Assembly: GCA_020632975.1 (NCBI GenBank)
Contig: JACKEL010000006.1
Coordinates: 124,001-188,000, forward strand
Direction of reading: 5' to 3'
Source: Myxococcales bacterium
Lineage (GTDB): Bacteria > Myxococcota_C > UBA6777
DNA: 64,000 nt
The notes below the pieces were generated by a model that saw only the letters and a list, made by a program, of their open reading frames with translations, was not told the origin of the DNA and ran no database searches. Position 1 is the first letter of the stretch; each line of letters starts with the position of its first letter. Shown here one piece after another: positions 62,880 through 64,000 of the stretch. The position numbers and the translations under genes were made by a program.

Positions 62880-64000
62880 ATGATGAAACATCGAACTCAT
62901 CGAGATGTTATCCTTGCTGGCCTTGATGTCGGCACATCGAAAACATGCGTCGTCGTCGGTGAACTCACTGAAGATGGCGATATCGATGTGATCGGTGTCG
63001 GCTCCCACCCCTCACGCGGTGTCACCAAAGGCCAGATCACAGATATCGAAGAAACGCGCCGCAGTATCCGCGAAGCCATCAAAGAAGCCGAGATGATGGC
63101 TGGATGCTCCATCCACGAAGTCTTCGTCAACGTTTCTGGCAGCCACATCCGCAGCAGCAATAGCAGTGGCGTCGTCCCTTTGCCCGATCGCGTCGTCCGT
63201 GACAGCGATATCCGCAAGGTCCTCGAAGCCGCAAGAGCCGTACAGTTCGACCAAAATGTCCAACTGCTTCACATGCTCCCCCAAGAATACGAGATCGACG
63301 AACAAGATGGCATCGTCAAACCCCTCGGAATGAGCGGCGTTCGTATGGAAGCCCGCGTCCACCTCGTAACCGCCGCCTCCGCTCGACTCGAAAATATCAC
63401 CCGATGCGTTCAACAAAGTCAGCTTCGCCCTAGCTCCCTGATCCTCAATGCGATCGCCTCCAGCGAAGCACTCCTCCATGAAGATGAACGCGATCTTGGC
63501 GTTGCACTCGTCGATATCGGCGCTGGCACCACTGACATCGCGATCATTGAACACGGTAGCATCGTGCACACCGCTGTCTTGCCTGTTGGCGGCGATCAGA
63601 TCACAAACGACATCGCCACCAGCCTCCATACCCCCTCGCAAGAAGCAGAGACCATCAAGATGCGCTATGGCTGCGCAAGCACCGCTCTCGTCCGCGGAGA
63701 CGAAACTTTCCTCGTCCCCGGTGTCGCTGGCCGCAGACCACGCGAACAGTCCCGCTTCTTCCTCGCTGGCGTCATCGAACCCCGCGTCGAAGAGATCTTT
63801 AGCATGATCGGACAAGAACTCCGCAAGTCTGGCTACGAAAATGGCCTAGCATCCGGACTCGTACTCACTGGCGGTTGCACCAAACTCGAAGGCGTCTTCA
63901 ACGTCGCTGAAGAGATCACAGGTCTCCCCGTTCGACAAGGTCTCCCACAAAATCATATCGGTGGACTCACTGACGTCGTGCGTAGTCCTGTTTACTCCAC
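62880..64000 (+). CDS. ftsA: Cell division protein FtsA (partial, cut by window end)
   Basis: The first 373 codons of the actin-like divisome protein that anchors FtsZ to the membrane. It starts MMKHRTHRD (two ATG in tandem) and continues ILAGLDVGTSKTCVVVGEL (phosphate 1), the 1C subdomain (VGSHPSRGVTKGQITDIEE), VTAASARLENI, VDIGAGTTDIAI (phosphate 2), LPVGGDQITNDIA, FLAGVIEPRVEEIF and VLTGGCTKLEGV. The C-terminal membrane helix is beyond the window. It lies 73 bp after ftsQ. Confidence 0.95.
   Translation, partial: MMKHRTHRDVILAGLDVGTSKTCVVVGELTEDGDIDVIGVGSHPSRGVTKGQITDIEETRRSIREAIKEAEMMAGCSIHEVFVNVSGSHIRSSNSSGVVPLPDRVVRDSDIRKVLEAARAVQFDQNVQLLHMLPQEYEIDEQDGIVKPLGMSGVRMEARVHLVTAASARLENITRCVQQSQLRPSSLILNAIASSEALLHEDERDLGVALVDIGAGTTDIAIIEHGSIVHTAVLPVGGDQITNDIATSLHTPSQEAETIKMRYGCASTALVRGDETFLVPGVAGRRPREQSRFFLAGVIEPRVEEIFSMIGQELRKSGYENGLASGLVLTGGCTKLEGVFNVAEEITGLPVRQGLPQNHIGGLTDVVRSPVYS

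Overview
The window is a dense chromosomal stretch of a Gram-negative bacterium, most probably Myxococcota or a nearby former-deltaproteobacterial lineage such as Bradymonadota. This placement is an inference. It rests on a MYXO-CTERM-like sorting tail on a large secreted protein, MopE-type metal-binding repeats, eukaryote-like Ser/Thr kinases, many lipoproteins and HEAT/TPR proteins. No rRNA or tRNA gene was recognised. Base composition looks even, except for a locally more AT-rich patch near 29.9-32 kb.

Layout. 0.3-1.4 kb: a DUF2786 protein and an unknown protein. 1.4-11.9 kb (minus strand): tsaE, a fused NAD(P)HX epimerase/dehydratase and RNase G/E, then a kinase-AAA-TPR protein, a membrane-anchored kinase, a lipoprotein and a small unknown. 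12.1-15.7 kb (plus): Nif3-like protein, alpha/beta hydrolase, a lipoprotein and a HEAT protein. 15.8-29.8 kb: a PAS-GGDEF-EAL protein and a four-gene acyl-CoA carboxylase/hydratase operon resembling methylcrotonyl-CoA carboxylase but with a split alpha subunit. The same stretch holds a lipase-like protein, prs, a second hydrolase and an acyl-CoA dehydrogenase. 30.0-36.8 kb: KptA, an LRR-like membrane protein, an STN-domain protein, a TPR protein, a beta-propeller lipoprotein and serC. 37.1-44.2 kb (plus): pepF, thiL, a CMD-family peroxidase-like gene, arsS and a large protein that looks like a catalytically decayed radical-SAM/DUF2344 fusion.

44.45-45.99 kb is an IS200/IS605-type element that carries no transposase. 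It encodes IscB, preceded by an omega (HEARO) RNA with clear base-paired stems, and its right end lies about 10 bp from the start codon of the VWA/MopE/MYXO-CTERM protein. 48.9-60.5 kb: nitroreductase, HEAT lipoprotein, hrpB, DUF1223 protein, an alkyltransferase-like protein, a TlpA-like protein, mnmE, an atypical SDR and a peroxiredoxin. 60.9-64.0 kb: ddl, ftsQ and ftsA (cut by the window end), the distal part of a division and cell-wall cluster.

The most interesting pieces are the pseudo-radical-SAM protein beside arsS, the IscB/omegaRNA element placed against a surface-protein gene, and an unexplained structured leader before ddl. All family assignments come from reading motifs by eye. No database search was run.
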